64,000 nt of DNA, taken from an uncultured Bacteroides sp. (GTDB lineage: Bacteria; Bacteroidota; Bacteroidia; Bacteroidales; Bacteroidaceae). Below are positions 29,133 through 38,600 of this stretch, piece after piece. The position numbers and the translations under genes are program-made. The stretch lies in NCBI GenBank assembly GCA_944322345.1, contig CALUOO010000013.1:1-64000 (forward strand). Reading direction: 5' to 3'. Position 1 is the stretch's first letter; each line of letters starts with the position of its first letter. Under the pieces are notes generated by a model that saw only the letters and a list, made by a program, of their open reading frames with translations, was not told the DNA's origin and did not search any database.

Positions 29133-29677
29133 GTACATATAGAAGTCCTGTTTATAATGTTAAGGCAGTGCCTGTAGAAAAAGTTTTTGCTAATGATTAT
29201 AATCCTAATGTTGTGGCACCTCCTGAAATGAAATTGTTAGAGCTTTCTATCTGGGAGGATGGTTTTACGATGCCTTGTGTTTGTTATTATGACAAAGAGA
29301 ACGATAAATATATTTTGGTAGATGGTTATCATCGGTATACAGTGTTGAAAACCTCAAGGCGTATTTATGAACGTGAAAAAGGTTTGTTACCTATCGTAGT
29401 AATTGATAAGGATTTGTCTAATCGTATGAGCTCTACTATCCGTCATAATCGTGCTAGAGGAATGCATAATATTGAGCTTATGTGTCATATTGTGGCTGAA
29501 CTGGATAAGGCAGGGATGTCTGATAAGTGGATTATGAAGAACATTGGCATGGATAGGGATGAATTGTTGCGTTTAAAACAAATTTCAGGGTTGGCTGATT
29601 TGTTTGCTAACCGCGAGTTTAGTATTCCAGAGGAAATTATTCCTCCTATATCAGAGTTGGAGAGGAAAAACTTATGA
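29129..29677 (+). CDS. IbrB-like ParB N-terminal-domain protein
   Basis: This 182-residue protein has a ParB/sulfiredoxin-type fold at residues about 10-110: N-D-Y-N-P-N, then DGYHRY and RHNRARG, the usual nucleotide-binding boxes of the family. The C-terminal 60 residues look helical (WIMKNIGMDRDELLRLKQ), like a helix-turn-helix. It overlaps the IbrA-like gene by 4 nt. There is no ParA partner, so a plasmid or chromosome partition role is unlikely. Confidence 0.82.
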   Translation: MSTYRSPVYNVKAVPVEKVFANDYNPNVVAPPEMKLLELSIWEDGFTMPCVCYYDKENDKYILVDGYHRYTVLKTSRRIYEREKGLLPIVVIDKDLSNRMSSTIRHNRARGMHNIELMCHIVAELDKAGMSDKWIMKNIGMDRDELLRLKQISGLADLFANREFSIPEEIIPPISELERKNL

Positions 29678-29777
29678 AACTTATGGATGACTACTACCTG
29701 ACAAATGAATCATGGTATCAGCTCTCTGTATAGATATAAGATAAGAATTTGATAATAAATAATTTAACAAAGTAACC

Positions 29778-32700
29778 ATGAAGAAAAGTATTTTATTTGT
29801 TTTTGTGTTCGCTTGTTTTTGGTGTGTAAGTGCCCAATCTAAAGGGCAGTCTCCAAAATGGTTGCGTTATTGTGCTATTTCCCCTGATGGAAAGAATATA
29901 GCATTTTCTTATTCCGGAGATATTTATATTGTTCCGACATCAGGAGGAAATGCCCGGCAGATTACATCGAATACTGCTTACGAATATGCTCCCATATGGA
30001 GTCCGGACAGTAAGCAGATTGCTTTTGCTAGTGCTCGAGAGGGAAGTATGGATGTCTATTTGGTTCCTATCGAAGGAGGAAGTCCGAAACGTATTACAAC
30101 CCGTTCGGGAAATGAGATACCTGTAGCTTTTCTCGATAAAGAGACGATCCTTTATTCCAGTACAGGCATTCCTACGCCAGAAAATATGCAATTCCCTTCA
30201 GGAACATTTTCTCATATTTATAAAGTGAGTACTGAGGGAGGAAGACCAGTATTGTATTCGGACTGGTCGATGGGAAATCCTAATATTGGTCGAAATGGAG
30301 TGTTGTACGAAGATATCAAAGGATATGAAGATTATTGGCGGAAACATCAGACTTCTAGCATAGCACGAGACATATGGCTATATGATGGTAAAGTATACAA
30401 GAAAATAACCGATTTCAAGGGAGATGATCGTAGCCCGGTTTGGAGTCCCGATGGTAAGAGTTTTTATTATTTAAGTGAACGTAGTGGCTCCTTTAATGTA
30501 CATTGGCATTCTTTGGGATCAGATGCTGGAGACAAACAACTAACTTTTCATAAAGATCATCCTGTTCGATTCCTGACTTCTTCAACCGACGGATTACTCT
30601 GCTACAGTTATGACGGTGAGCTATATACTTTTCGGCCCGATGGTGGAAAGCCGCAGAAGGTAGATGTAGCTATCGTACGTGATGAAATGCAACGTGATGT
30701 AATTCGTCAGATACGCTCCTCTGGGGCATCTCAGGTTTCAATCTCTCCTAAAAATAAAGAGATTGCATTTATCATGAACGGTGATGTATATGTCACTTCT
30801 ACGGAGTATAATACTACTAAACAGATTACTGATACTCCTGAACGTGAACGTACAGTGGACTTTGCACCTGATGGCCGTTCGTTGGTTTATGCCTCAGAAC
30901 GGAACGGAAGATGGCAGATTTATCAAGCTACCATTGCAGATGAGAAAGAAAAGAATTTTACTTATTGTACAGAGATAAAGGAAGAGCGTTTGACTGATGG
31001 CAGTTATACAGCTTTTCAGCCTGCTTATAATCCTAAAGGAGGGGAGGTGGCTTTTCTGAAGAATCGGACGGAGATTTGTATTCTTGATTTGAAGAGCAAG
31101 AAAGTACGTACTGTGATGGATGGTAAATATCAATATTCTTATGTAGATGGAGATCAAAGTTTCGAATGGAGTCCTGATGGTAAATGGATACTTTCTGAAT
31201 ACATTGGAAACGGTGGATGGAATAACAAGGATATTGCTTTGATAAAGGCTGATGGGTCTGGTAAAATTTATAACCTGACCAATAGCGGTTATTCAGAAGG
31301 AAGTCCTCAGTGGGTTCTCGGTGGAAAAGCAATGCTTTTCCAAAGCGATCGCGCTGGTTATCGCAGCCATGGGTCATGGGGAGCTGAACGCGATGAATAC
31401 ATCATGTTTTTTGACCGCGAAGCATACGATCGTTTCCGCATGACAAAAGAAGAAGTTGCCTTATTAGACGAGAAGGAAAAGGCTGAAAAAGAGGCGAAAG
31501 AAAAAGAAGATAAGGAAAAAGAGGCAAAAGAAAAAGAAGATAAGGAAAAAGAGGCAAAAGAAAAAAAGAAAGGTGCGAAAGAGAAAAAAGACGATGAAGG
31601 TTCTGGAAAAGAAGATAAAAAGAAAAAAGAAGAAAAATCAGAGGAGCTTGTATTCGATTTAGAACATTTGGAAGAGTGGACTATACGCTTGACTCCTTAT
31701 TCTACTTCGCTGGGAGACGTGGTACTGAGTAAAGATGGAACAAAGCTTTATTATATCGCTCCTCATGAGGGAAATCCAGCCTTATGGGTACAAGATCTGA
31801 AGGAATATAGCAATCGCCTTAAGATGACGGGTATGAGCTGGGCAGACCTTGATTTGGACAATGATGGTACCAATGCTTATTTTGCGGCAGGAGGTACAAT
31901 CAAGAAATTGGAAGTAGAAAATGGTAAGATAAATAATATCGGGTTTGAGACATTCTATACAGACCGTCCTGATGAACAACGTAAATATTTGTTCGACCAT
32001 ATTTGGAATCAAACCAAGGAGAAATTGTATGATCCGGGAATGAATGGTGCTGATTGGGATGCGCTTTATAAAACTTATTCTAAATTTCTTCCATTCATTT
32101 CTAATAATTATGATTTTGCTGAGATGGCGAGTGAAATGTTGGGTGAGTTAAATGTTTCCCATACCGGATGCCGATTTGGTGGATACGGAGGGGCATTGCC
32201 TACTGCTACGTTGGCTGCTTTTTATGATGAGGGCTATCAAGGTGACGGTTTGAAGGTGAAAGAAGTAATCAAAGGAAGTCCACTTGAAGTGGGCAAGAAT
32301 CCTGTAACTGCTGGATGTATTATTACCGCTATTGATGGAGTAAAGATTAAAGCAGGAATGGATTATTATCCATTGCTCGAAGGAAAAGTAGGACGTTATA
32401 CTCGTTTGTCGATAGAAAAAGATGGAAAGGAATATGATATGACTATCAAACCTGTTTCTCAAGGAACAGAAGATGCTTTGTTATATCGGCGTTGGGTAGA
32501 ACGTAACAGAGAGCAAGTGAATAAGTTGTCGGACGGAAAGATAGCATATGTACATATTAAGGCGATGGATGCTGGCAGTTTCCAGACATTATATAAAGAA
32601 TTGATGAGTGAAGAGAATCGTAACAAAAAAGCAGTGATAGTAGATACGCGTCATAATGGAGGTGGGTGGTTGCACGACGATGTTTGTATGTTGCTCAGTG

Positions 32701-33083
32701 GCCAGCGGACGATGTTGTATAAACCTCGTGGTCAATATATTGGAGACGATCCGTTTGATCGTTGGACAAAGCCTTCATGTATGTTAATTTGTGAAGATAA
32801 CTATTCGAACGCCCATGGTACTCCATGGTATTATAAGGCACAAGGTATTGGCAAGCTGATAGGTGCTCCAGTGCCAGGTACAATGACTGCTGTTTGGTGG
32901 GAAGGTTTGGAAGGCGGAATGGTCTTTGGTATCCCTCAGGTAGGAGCATATGATATGGATGGCAATGTATTGGAGAATCAGTTGTTGTATCCTGATATTG
33001 AAATTTATAATAATCCTGCTGACATGCTTACTGGTAAGGATAGGCAGTTGGAAAGGGCAGTAGAGGAGATGATGAATATTTAA
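29778..33083 (+). CDS. Tricorn-like S41 family protease
   Basis: This 1101-residue secreted or periplasmic peptidase has a signal peptide (about 1-19, ending VSAQ). It has WD40-like/TolB-type propeller repeats (SPDGKNIAFSY, WSPDSKQIAFAS, FAPDGRSLVYAS), a Lys/Glu-rich hinge with a 10-residue tandem repeat at about residues 570-605, a second propeller part, a PDZ domain around 820-890 and a C-terminal S41 core. The catalytic Ser is likely in EDNYSNAHG, following DTRHNGGGW. Tricorn proteases trim peptides to di- and tripeptides. The gene stands alone, 100 bp after the IbrB-like gene. Confidence 0.9.
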   Translation: MKKSILFVFVFACFWCVSAQSKGQSPKWLRYCAISPDGKNIAFSYSGDIYIVPTSGGNARQITSNTAYEYAPIWSPDSKQIAFASAREGSMDVYLVPIEGGSPKRITTRSGNEIPVAFLDKETILYSSTGIPTPENMQFPSGTFSHIYKVSTEGGRPVLYSDWSMGNPNIGRNGVLYEDIKGYEDYWRKHQTSSIARDIWLYDGKVYKKITDFKGDDRSPVWSPDGKSFYYLSERSGSFNVHWHSLGSDAGDKQLTFHKDHPVRFLTSSTDGLLCYSYDGELYTFRPDGGKPQKVDVAIVRDEMQRDVIRQIRSSGASQVSISPKNKEIAFIMNGDVYVTSTEYNTTKQITDTPERERTVDFAPDGRSLVYASERNGRWQIYQATIADEKEKNFTYCTEIKEERLTDGSYTAFQPAYNPKGGEVAFLKNRTEICILDLKSKKVRTVMDGKYQYSYVDGDQSFEWSPDGKWILSEYIGNGGWNNKDIALIKADGSGKIYNLTNSGYSEGSPQWVLGGKAMLFQSDRAGYRSHGSWGAERDEYIMFFDREAYDRFRMTKEEVALLDEKEKAEKEAKEKEDKEKEAKEKEDKEKEAKEKKKGAKEKKDDEGSGKEDKKKKEEKSEELVFDLEHLEEWTIRLTPYSTSLGDVVLSKDGTKLYYIAPHEGNPALWVQDLKEYSNRLKMTGMSWADLDLDNDGTNAYFAAGGTIKKLEVENGKINNIGFETFYTDRPDEQRKYLFDHIWNQTKEKLYDPGMNGADWDALYKTYSKFLPFISNNYDFAEMASEMLGELNVSHTGCRFGGYGGALPTATLAAFYDEGYQGDGLKVKEVIKGSPLEVGKNPVTAGCIITAIDGVKIKAGMDYYPLLEGKVGRYTRLSIEKDGKEYDMTIKPVSQGTEDALLYRRWVERNREQVNKLSDGKIAYVHIKAMDAGSFQTLYKELMSEENRNKKAVIVDTRHNGGGWLHDDVCMLLSGQRTMLYKPRGQYIGDDPFDRWTKPSCMLICEDNYSNAHGTPWYYKAQGIGKLIGAPVPGTMTAVWWEGLEGGMVFGIPQVGAYDMDGNVLENQLLYPDIEIYNNPADMLTGKDRQLERAVEEMMNI
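31491..31564 (+). repeat. In-frame 30-bp tandem repeat in the tricorn-like gene
   Basis: A 30-bp purine-rich unit begins at 31491 and 31521 with a partial third copy at 31551. It encodes a 10-residue Lys/Glu/Asp repeat. Being a multiple of three, copy-number change by slippage would keep the frame. Confidence 0.85.
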
Positions 33084-33124
33084 GAGCATTATTAAAATGC
33101 TACTTTAATTTTATATGTTGTGAG

Positions 33125-33160
33125 AAATGCGGAAATTCGATAAGGACTTCCGCATTTTCT
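33125..33160 (+). terminator. Terminator-like hairpin after the tricorn-like gene
   Basis: AAATGCGGAA (33125-33134) pairs with TTCCGCATTT (33148-33157), followed by T-rich sequence, 40 nt after the stop codon. Confidence 0.65.
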
Positions 33161-33236
33161 ATATTTTTATTTTAGTCTTATGCCAAGCTCACATTAATTT
33201 AATGTTTTCTTGTTTTATGTATCGGGAAATATAAGC

Positions 33237-33244
33237 TATCTTTG
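33237..33244 (+). promoter_or_regulatory. -7 promoter box for the tamL-like gene
   Basis: TATCTTTG, an exact TAnnTTTG match, is 32 nt ahead of the ATG. A CTTG at 33209-33212 is a possible -33 with slightly long spacing (24 nt). Confidence 0.65.
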
Positions 33245-33276
33245 CAAACATCTTTTCTTATTATAGAGAACCATAC

Positions 33277-35589
33277 ATGAGAAGTCTTTTTGGAAATTTA
33301 ATGGCTTTTATTTTACTGCTGTCACTGGCTTCGTGTTCTGCTACCAAGTTCGTGCCAGATGGTTCTTATTTGCTGGACGATGTTAAAATACATACGGATG
33401 ACAAAAATGTACGTCCTTCTTCTTTAAAAATGTACATCAGACAAAATCCGAATGCTAAATGGTTTAGCTTAATAAAAACACAATTATATATTTATAATCT
33501 GTCGGGAAGTGATTCGACGAAATGGGGAAATAAGCTTTTAAGAAGGTTGGGAGATGCTCCTGTTATATACGATGAAAAGGAGGCAGACCGTTCATGCGAG
33601 GAAATAAGAAAAGCTGTACAAAACATGGGATACATGGCTGCTACAGTAAAAAAAATCACTAAGACAAAAAAGAAAAAACTTAAATTAAACTATTACGTAA
33701 CAGTTGGTGAACCTTATATTGTTCAATCACTGAAGTTTGACATCAGTGATTCAATTATTCATTCTATTCTTTGCAAAGACTCGGCCAATTCTTTGTTAAG
33801 AGAGAAGATGATATTAGATGTAAATGTACTGGATGAAGAAAGACAGCGCATTACCAACAAGTTACTTCAAAGTGGCTATTATAAATTTAACAAGGATTAT
33901 ATTAGCTATACAGCTGATACTGTTCGTAATACTTATAAAGTGGATTTGACTTTACATTTGCGTCCCTATAAGGAGAATGTAAATGATTCTGCACGATTGC
34001 ATAAGCAATATAAGATAGGTAAAATTAGTTTCATTACAGATTATAATGTATTGCAGTCATCGGGATTGAATAGAGTTGATACCAATGATTCTATTTATTA
34101 TCAGAACTATCCTATCTATTATAAGGATAAACTTTATCTGTCTCCTAAAGTATTGGTTGATAACTTACGTTTCTACTCAGGAGATTTGTATAATGAGCGC
34201 CTGGTACAACAGACCTATTCAGGATTTGGACGTTTGTCTGCTTTAAAATATACAAACATCCGGTTTGTAGAGAGTGATTTGGCAAGTGATTCTGCTAAAT
34301 TGGATTGTTATGTTCTGCTTACAAAAAATAAGCATAAATCAGTGGCTTTTGAGGTAGAAGGTACAAATTCTGCCGGTGATTTAGGTGCAGCAGCTTCTGT
34401 CTCTTTCCAACATAAGAATCTGTTTCGTGGGTCGGAGACATTTATGCTTAAATTTCGTGGGGCATACGAGGTAATTTCTGGCCTTCAGGCAGGATATTCA
34501 AATAACAACTATACTGAATATGGAGTAGAGACAAGCATTAATTTCCCCAACTTCTTATTCCCTTTAATCAGCTCTGACTTTAAACGAAAAATCAGAGCTA
34601 CAACAGAGTTCGGATTGCAATATAACTATCAGAAACGTCCTGAATTCTTGCGGACAATGGCATCTGCTTCATGGAGCTATAAATGGAGTCAGCGCCGAAG
34701 GATACAGCATAAGGTTGATTTGCTTAATATCGGTTTCCTTTATTTGCCTGAGATATCTCCCAGGTTCAAGGAGGATTACATTAATAAAGGCCAAAACGAT
34801 ATTCTTCAGTACAACTATCAAGATCGTCTGATAATAAATATGGGGTATAGCTATCAGTACAACAGTACAGGCGGTTCTATTGTCAACAATACTATTGCTT
34901 CTGATTCTTATTCCATCAGATTCAATTTTGAATCGGCGGGAAACATCATGTATGCTTTGTCTAAAGCAGCAAAGATTCATAAAAATGACAATAATGAGTA
35001 TGCTATTTTGGGGATACCTTTTGCTCAGTATGTAAAAGCTGAGTTTGACTTTGCTAAGAACATTCGGATCGATCACCGTAATGCTGTTGCTTTTCATGTG
35101 GGAATGGGAGTAGCTGTCCCTTATGGAAATGCAAAAACAATACCTTTTGAAAAGCAATACTTTTCGGGGGGAGCCAACAGTGTTCGTGGATGGGCTGTGC
35201 GCGATCTGGGTCCCGGAGTTTTTCCTGGCAATGGTAATTTGATGGATCAGTCGGGTGATATAAAATTGGATGCAAGCATTGAATATCGTAGTAAGCTGTT
35301 TTGGAAATTTCAAGGGGCCGTCTTTGTAGATGCTGGTAATGTGTGGACTATTCGAGATTATGCTAACCAGCCGGGAGGTGTTTTTAAATTTAATGAATTT
35401 TACAAACAAATAGCAGTGGCATATGGATTAGGACTTCGTCTAGACCTTAACTTCTTTATATTGCGTTTTGACGGAGGTATGAAAGCCATCAATCCTGTAT
35501 ATCAGAAGAAGAGAGATCATTATCCAATTATCCATCCAGACTTTAGCCGCGATTTTGCTTTCCATTTTGCGGTTGGATATCCTTTCTAA
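33277..35589 (+). CDS. TamL-like lipidated Omp85 outer-membrane protein
   Basis: This 770-residue protein has a lipobox (LASCSATKFVPDG) that should anchor it as a lipoprotein, POTRA-like N-terminal domains (about 20-350) and a C-terminal 16-stranded Omp85 barrel. The loop-6 motif is seen as SGGANSVRGWAVRDLGPG. Family knowledge: lipidated TamA homologues (TamL) of Bacteroidetes work with TamB in outer-membrane protein or lipid transport. Here tamB is the next gene, but convergent, ending 93 bp from this gene's stop, so the pair is adjacent without being co-transcribed. Confidence 0.9.
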   Translation: MRSLFGNLMAFILLLSLASCSATKFVPDGSYLLDDVKIHTDDKNVRPSSLKMYIRQNPNAKWFSLIKTQLYIYNLSGSDSTKWGNKLLRRLGDAPVIYDEKEADRSCEEIRKAVQNMGYMAATVKKITKTKKKKLKLNYYVTVGEPYIVQSLKFDISDSIIHSILCKDSANSLLREKMILDVNVLDEERQRITNKLLQSGYYKFNKDYISYTADTVRNTYKVDLTLHLRPYKENVNDSARLHKQYKIGKISFITDYNVLQSSGLNRVDTNDSIYYQNYPIYYKDKLYLSPKVLVDNLRFYSGDLYNERLVQQTYSGFGRLSALKYTNIRFVESDLASDSAKLDCYVLLTKNKHKSVAFEVEGTNSAGDLGAAASVSFQHKNLFRGSETFMLKFRGAYEVISGLQAGYSNNNYTEYGVETSINFPNFLFPLISSDFKRKIRATTEFGLQYNYQKRPEFLRTMASASWSYKWSQRRRIQHKVDLLNIGFLYLPEISPRFKEDYINKGQNDILQYNYQDRLIINMGYSYQYNSTGGSIVNNTIASDSYSIRFNFESAGNIMYALSKAAKIHKNDNNEYAILGIPFAQYVKAEFDFAKNIRIDHRNAVAFHVGMGVAVPYGNAKTIPFEKQYFSGGANSVRGWAVRDLGPGVFPGNGNLMDQSGDIKLDASIEYRSKLFWKFQGAVFVDAGNVWTIRDYANQPGGVFKFNEFYKQIAVAYGLGLRLDLNFFILRFDGGMKAINPVYQKKRDHYPIIHPDFSRDFAFHFAVGYPF

Positions 35590-35682
35590 GCGAGATGAGG
35601 ATACGCTTATTTTTATCGTAGAAAGAGGATGCTGCTCTATGATAGGGAATAAAAAGTGTAGGTAGGTTTACCAGTAACTTTT

Positions 35683-38600
35683 CTATTGTTCTTCCTTCTT
35701 TTTCTTTCTGATTTTCCAGTTATTCCAGAAAAAGAGTTCGTTCCATTTGTCGAAATCTTTCTTATATATGATACCTACTCCTTGAGTTGTAAGATTGGTC
35801 TTGGTATAATAGCGGTCGTTTGTTTCATTATATGCTTTCAGTCTTACTTCTCCAGATCGGTTCAATAGCCATTCGGCTTCAAAATCTCCTACAAAGTTGG
35901 TGTTTGCCATTGGATTGTCACGATAGCCAAAGTTTCCGTTTATCAGGAGCCGGTTGTTTAATAACTGTCCAGACAGGATTCCTTCTACTTCCACGTCTGT
36001 CCATCCTTTATCACCTGTGCTGAGATTGGTTCCAATGTTCCAATTGTTGGTTTCGAATAGTTGTGACAGGGCATTGTTGAGCTGACCGGATAGGGTAGAC
36101 GAGAGGACAGATGACATGACATTAGAGTTCTGATTGCCCGTACGTGCATTCTCTGTATAAAACTTTCCGATTCCTAGCAGGTAGAGTATCTGCATGTTCA
36201 TTTGCTCGTCTGTGCTGATATAGTTGCGCACGAGCGTTTGTACCTCATCTCTTTCGTTGGGCAGTTCTATCCCCAGCTTGATGGAAGGACTTGCCAGTAT
36301 GCCGCTTAGATTCATGATACAGTTTACGCGTACGTTGGGTTGCTGAATCACCGTAGAAGCATCTGGTATCAGGTCGTTGAGCGAGGCAGAATTTACCGTA
36401 TAGGTTGCCTGAATGTCCATATTGGCATTCAGGGGAGGCCCGTTGAAGTTGATCGTACTTCCTCCTTTTATAATGAAGTCTTTGCGGATAACTTCTTGCA
36501 GACTGAACTTGTATATTCCTTGACTGATCTGATAGTTGCCGAACATTCTGACATCTCCTTTATTATAGAATTCTGTCCGTATGTTTCCGGTTCCCCGTCC
36601 GCTTATATAATCGCCGGCAATGGGGTCCATTATGATTTTCATGGTTGCGTCGGGTGTTGCGTCGAGCAGGATGTTCAGCCGGATATCTGTCTTTTGTTTC
36701 TCTTCTACAATCTGCTTCTTCTGCTGCATCTGCTCATAATAGGACAGAATCTGGACTGAGTCCTGAATGGTGCGGTGAGGAGTCTTGTCTACAAACTTGA
36801 TGAACTGATTACTTGCTGCCGAAGCTACATTACCGTTGATGTATGTGAAGTATGTATTCGGATTGGTTACTATTGCCACGTTTGCTTCCAGCCCTTGTGT
36901 CTGGTTGCCCGACAGTGTTGCGTTGCCGGTACCGTATACTGTGCCATAGAAGGGGACGTCGGTAGATTCCTTCGTATTCATCAGGAGCATGTTGTTGGCC
37001 TGTATATCAAAATGGTAGTTAATGTTTTTGAAATGTTTGAAGCGTAGGTATCCGTTCAGGCTTCCCATTGTTCCTTTGGCATCTGCAATGCGGGCATAGT
37101 TGAATGTCAGGCCGGTAGGCGACATATGGATGGTGTCCTGTACGGCAAAGCGTGTGCCTAGGACGTCGAAGTTCATTGATGCGTTTGTCATGACCGCTCC
37201 GTCCAGATTCAGCCCTTTGAACTTCCCGTAGAAATGAACTTTGCCGGTCACTCTTCCTTCTATGTCGTTGGCGATGGATTGCATGTAATGTTCCAGAAAC
37301 TTTATGTTCAGGTTGCTTGCCTCGATGTTGAGGTCGAGTCCGCTTTCTGGTTTCAGCGGATAGATGGTTCCGGTGATGTGTGAGGGTGGGTAGGGGGCAA
37401 CGTCGCTGATAAGGGCATCGATGTCTATGCCTCTGTGTTCGTTGTCCCATTTTCCTGTTATTTCAAGATTTCCCAGCCTTCCTTGGTTTAATGAGAAGTT
37501 CTTTACAGAGAGCTTTGTGTTCATCTCTGGTTTTTTTAATACTCCGCTGGCATAGGCTGTTCCGCTGGCGTCTCCTTCAAAATCCACATCGTCTGATATG
37601 CTGGCTATGTCGAAGACGTATCCCATGTTGATGTCTTTCAGGTGTACTTTTACTGTATCGGAAGGGTTGTCGGAGATCCGTCCGTTGATGCGTACGTAGC
37701 GGTCGCTATGGCTGAAGTAGAAATTGTTGACGTCTATCCTGCCCGAGTCGACTACTACCTGCGAGGGGTGTATCTGCCAGAGTGTATCGTTCAATATCAC
37801 GCCTGTGGGTTTGACGTCGACAACTGCTTTCAGAGGCGACTCTTCCTGTGTGCGCAGCAGGCTTGCTATGGCCGAGAGTTGTCCGCTGTATGTCGCTACG
37901 CCGTTGTTGCCCCAGTTTAGGGTTGCGTTGATCTTGTCGTCTTTTGCCTGAGTGTCTAGCGAGAGGTTGACCACTCCGTTTTTCTTCAGGTTGCTCAGGC
38001 GTATCCGGGTACGGATGTGGTCGGTAAAACTTTCACACAATACCATGCCCGACTCTATGAAGTTGTTCTTATATTGCAGGCGGGGGAAGTAGCCTTCGAT
38101 GCGCAGGCGCTGCAGGGTGTCGTTCACATATCCCTTCAGTGTAGAATGTGTATATACGGTCAGAGGGATGTTGAAGACGGTGGACAGTATATCGGTGTTG
38201 TAGATGTTTATGTCAAACTCGAAGTTGTTTCTGGTGTCGATGCTCTGTTGTGAGGAGGGCATCAGCGAGGGGACATACCGGCGGGTGATGTTTACCACGC
38301 TGGCAGGCAGTGTGTGGTATTGGAAATGTCCTTTTACATCTGCTGTCAGAAACTCGGATGTGAGGTGGAGGTGATTCTCTCCCTTGTCGCGGTTGGCAAG
38401 TATGTTCATGTTCTTCATGAAGTATTCCTTGTCGGGCAATGCGAACTGGAGGCTGTCGATGTTGATTTCTCCGATCATGTCGTTGACCGACCTTCCTGTG
38501 AAGTTGGCTCTCAGTCTGAGCGAGACTTCGGTGTCGGGATAGCCGGTGGTCAGGTTCAGGTCGTTGGGGCGCAGTTTGTCTACGGTGGCCGAAAAGTTGA

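Noticed and set aside
27413-29677. IbrAB cassette as evidence of a prophage
   Set aside because: No integrase, capsid, tail or lysis gene lies within 10 kb on either side; neighbours are housekeeping genes.
27413-29677. IbrB-like protein as part of a ParAB partition system
   Set aside because: There is no ParA gene or parS-like repeat set next to it, and it lacks the C-terminal dimer region of ParB.
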